A stretch of DNA of 5,139 bases from an uncultured bacterium (GTDB taxonomy: Bacteria > Patescibacteriota > Minisyncoccia > Phycocordibacterales > UBA9973): assembly GCA_937895515.1 (NCBI GenBank), contig CALAYS010000007.1, positions 1 to 5,139 on the forward strand, written 5' to 3'. The notes under the pieces were generated by a model that did not search any database, was not told the DNA's origin, and saw only the letters and a list, made by a program, of their open reading frames with translations. Position 1 is the stretch's first letter. The number at the start of each line of letters is the position of its first letter. Position numbers and translations under genes: made by a program. Below are positions 4,483 to 5,139 of this stretch, piece by piece.

Positions 4483-4593
4483 GGAGTAAAAGGGCTGGGA
4501 AATGCCTGATAGGGTCTGCTTCAGATTCTAGATAGCAAGAGTAAGACTATTAGTGCTTATCCCAGAGAGCGTGGTTCAATTCCAGCTACTCCA
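4483..4593 (+). ncRNA. tRNA-like RNA without D arm (111 nt), novel or aberrant
   Basis: A stem ggagta/tactcc (4483-4488/4587-4592), an A discriminator (4593) followed by caa, and a T arm with loop ttcaatt (4575-4581, stem with one bulged G) give this RNA the acceptor half of a tRNA. It sits in register among genuine tRNAs. The rest is not a normal cloverleaf. CTGGGA (4495-4500) pairs with TCCCAG (4560-4565). Inside lie two adjacent hairpins: TAGGGTCTG/CAGATTCTA (4510-4530, nine pairs, 3-nt loop) and GATAG/CTATT (4531-4551, 11-nt loop). No 7-nt anticodon loop on a good stem can be found. Acceptor, closing helix and T arm without D stem recall the tRNA-like domain of tmRNA, but this is far shorter and has no convincing tag. 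Alternatives are a class II tRNA with an insertion, or a decaying tRNA. Confidence 0.6.
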
Positions 4594-4599
4594 CAACAT

Positions 4600-4673
4600 T
4601 CTTCTGTAGCTCCAACGGTTAGAGCGACACCCTGTTAAGGTGAGGGTTGCTGGTTCGAATCCAGCCAGAAGAG
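4600..4673 (+). tRNA. tRNA-Asn(GTT)
   Basis: Acceptor tcttctg pairs perfectly with cagaaga; the T1-A72 pair with discriminator G4673 matches bacterial tRNA-Asn. The D stem is gctc/gagc. The anticodon arm has loop ctgttaa with anticodon GTT at 4634-4636, and its stem has four pairs plus an A-A mismatch at its base. The T arm is gctgg/ccagc with loop ttcgaat. The discriminator is followed by caa, so CCA is not encoded. It starts 6 nt after the tRNA-like RNA. Confidence 0.93.
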
Positions 4674-4684
4674 CAAATTAAAAA

Positions 4685-4757
4685 GGTGCGGTAGCTCAGT
4701 TGGTAGAGCACTAGACTGAAAATCTAGGTGTCGCCGGTTCGATCCCGGCCCGTACCA
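4685..4757 (+). tRNA. tRNA-Phe(GAA)
   Basis: Acceptor ggtgcgg pairs with ccgtacc. The D stem is gctc/gagc with the usual TTGGTA loop. The anticodon stem ctaga/tctag has loop ctgaaaa with anticodon GAA at 4718-4720. The T arm is gccgg/ccggc with loop ttcgatc. The discriminator A4757, as expected for Phe, is followed by caa. It is the last tRNA in the window; the 52-aa gene starts 14 nt later. Confidence 0.96.
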
Positions 4758-4771
4758 CAAACAAAATAACT

Positions 4772-4930
4772 ATGTACATAAAAAAAGTTAAAGTGGTTAT
4801 TTACTTCGATACAACATATGAAAGAGCAGAGTATATCTATGTTGACGAAGGAACTTCTAAGGAAGATATAACTAAAATGATAAATGAAAAATTCGAGGAT
4901 TGGTTCTGTTGGGATCTGATAAATATTTAA
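4772..4930 (+). CDS. 52-aa small protein downstream of tRNA-Phe
   Basis: This open frame (ATG 4772, TAA 4928-4930) encodes 52 residues starting MYIKKVKVVIYFDTTYERAE and ending DWFCWDLINI. The alternation of hydrophobic residues (VKVVIYF, then AEYIYV) suggests a beta hairpin, followed by a helix with the acidic-hydrophobic pattern KEDITKMINEKFEDW (30-44). No known family is recognised. The start follows acaaaataact, an A-rich leader 14 nt after the tRNA end, the same arrangement as three other genes here, which supports its being real. Reading it as a small beta-beta-alpha phage accessory protein is inference only. Confidence 0.65.
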   Translation: MYIKKVKVVIYFDTTYERAEYIYVDEGTSKEDITKMINEKFEDWFCWDLINI

Positions 4931-4944
4931 TATCGATGAAATAG

Positions 4945-5139
4945 ATGGAAAAATCATATGTTTGTGTTTTTTGTAACTCTAAATTCAATAATGGACTTTC
5001 ATTAGGCGGACATAAAGTTAACTGTAAAATGAATCCTTCCCTAGGTTCAACAAGAACTAAACAAAAAGAAATTGCAACGGGACGGACCATGGATTTGAAT
5101 ATTAGAAACCAAATAAGCGGATCTATGAAAAAGGCACAT
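4945..5139 (+). CDS. LGGH-type zinc-finger protein, 3' end outside window
   Basis: The first 65 residues are open to the window edge. They start MEKSYVCVFCNSKFNNGLSL and contain a zinc finger with C7, C10, H23 and C27 in the form CxxC-x12-H-x3-C, with the signature LGGH. I recall such fingers at the N-terminus of phage HNH endonucleases and related mobile genes in this host group. A basic linker follows (RTKQKEIATGRT, 37-48). A third endonuclease beside the tRNA array is therefore possible, but no nuclease motif lies inside the window. The ATG at 4945 is preferred because the nearby ATG at 4936 runs into a stop after two codons. The start is 14 nt after the 52-aa gene's stop. Confidence 0.7.
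   Translation, partial: MEKSYVCVFCNSKFNNGLSLGGHKVNCKMNPSLGSTRTKQKEIATGRTMDLNIRNQISGSMKKAH

Noticed and set aside
4502..4531. 9-codon frame starting ATG CCT GAT inside the tRNA-like RNA, as a possible tmRNA tag
   Set aside because: Lacks a typical tag ending (no Ala-rich C-terminus), lies in a strongly paired hairpin, and the RNA is far shorter than any tmRNA I know.
4248..4957. Minus-strand frames across tRNA-Lys/Tyr and tRNA-Phe
   Set aside because: Antisense-tRNA peptides (MRIEGFEPP, GTGRDRTGDT); the second also overlaps the 52-aa gene antisense.
1..5139. CRISPR array, insertion sequence or group I/II intron
   Set aside because: No regularly spaced repeats, no terminal inverted repeats with a transposase, and no tRNA is interrupted by a sequence long enough for a self-splicing intron.

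Overview
The window is AT-rich phage-type DNA, almost certainly from a tailed phage (or prophage) of a Bacteroidota host. Four things point that way. Two promoters carry the Bacteroidota -7 element TAnnTTTG. Start codons sit behind A-rich leaders without Shine-Dalgarno sequences. Two adjacent genes share the N-terminal tag MKH(L/I)Q, a style I associate with phages of this phylum. Small orphan genes and HNH endonucleases alternate with tRNA genes. All genes seen are on the + strand. The assignment is an inference; no structural phage gene is present.

Layout: tRNA-Arg(TCT), 5' end cut off (1-70); HNH endonuclease 1 (78-668); a hairpin; an 82-aa Cys-containing protein (720-968); tRNA-Leu(TAG) and tRNA-Leu(GAG) (976-1141); a receiver-like 'cyclic-phosphate processing' protein (1155-1577); two MKH-tagged proteins (1607-2299, 2309-2554); promoter 1; a 42-aa gene (2654-2782); a strong intrinsic terminator (2818-2851); tRNA-Pro(TGG); a 75-aa phage protein (2963-3190); tRNA-Trp(CCA) and tRNA-Gln(TTG); HNH endonuclease 2 (3398-4144); promoter 2; then tRNA-Lys(TTT), tRNA-Tyr(GTA), an unusual 111-nt tRNA-like RNA, tRNA-Asn(GTT) and tRNA-Phe(GAA); a 52-aa gene (4772-4930); and a zinc-finger protein cut by the window end (4945-5139).

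There are ten canonical tRNAs plus one tRNA-like RNA. Ten of these eleven 3' ends read N73-CAA instead of encoding CCA; only tRNA-Trp encodes CCA. Protein genes lie 4-16 nt from tRNA ends at six junctions. Excision of the tRNAs would therefore also cut the polycistronic transcript into mRNAs with short A-rich leaders, a 'tRNA punctuation' arrangement. The receiver-like protein, whose family is predicted to act on RNA cyclic-phosphate ends, sits 13 nt after a tRNA. This suggests, without proving it, a tRNA maintenance or repair role.

The observations most worth following are the tRNA-like RNA at 4483-4593 (acceptor and T arm, no clear D arm, a nested hairpin domain instead of an anticodon arm); tRNA-Leu(TAG) lacking the long variable arm; the repeated 54-55 bp promoter cassette; and the N73-CAA ends.
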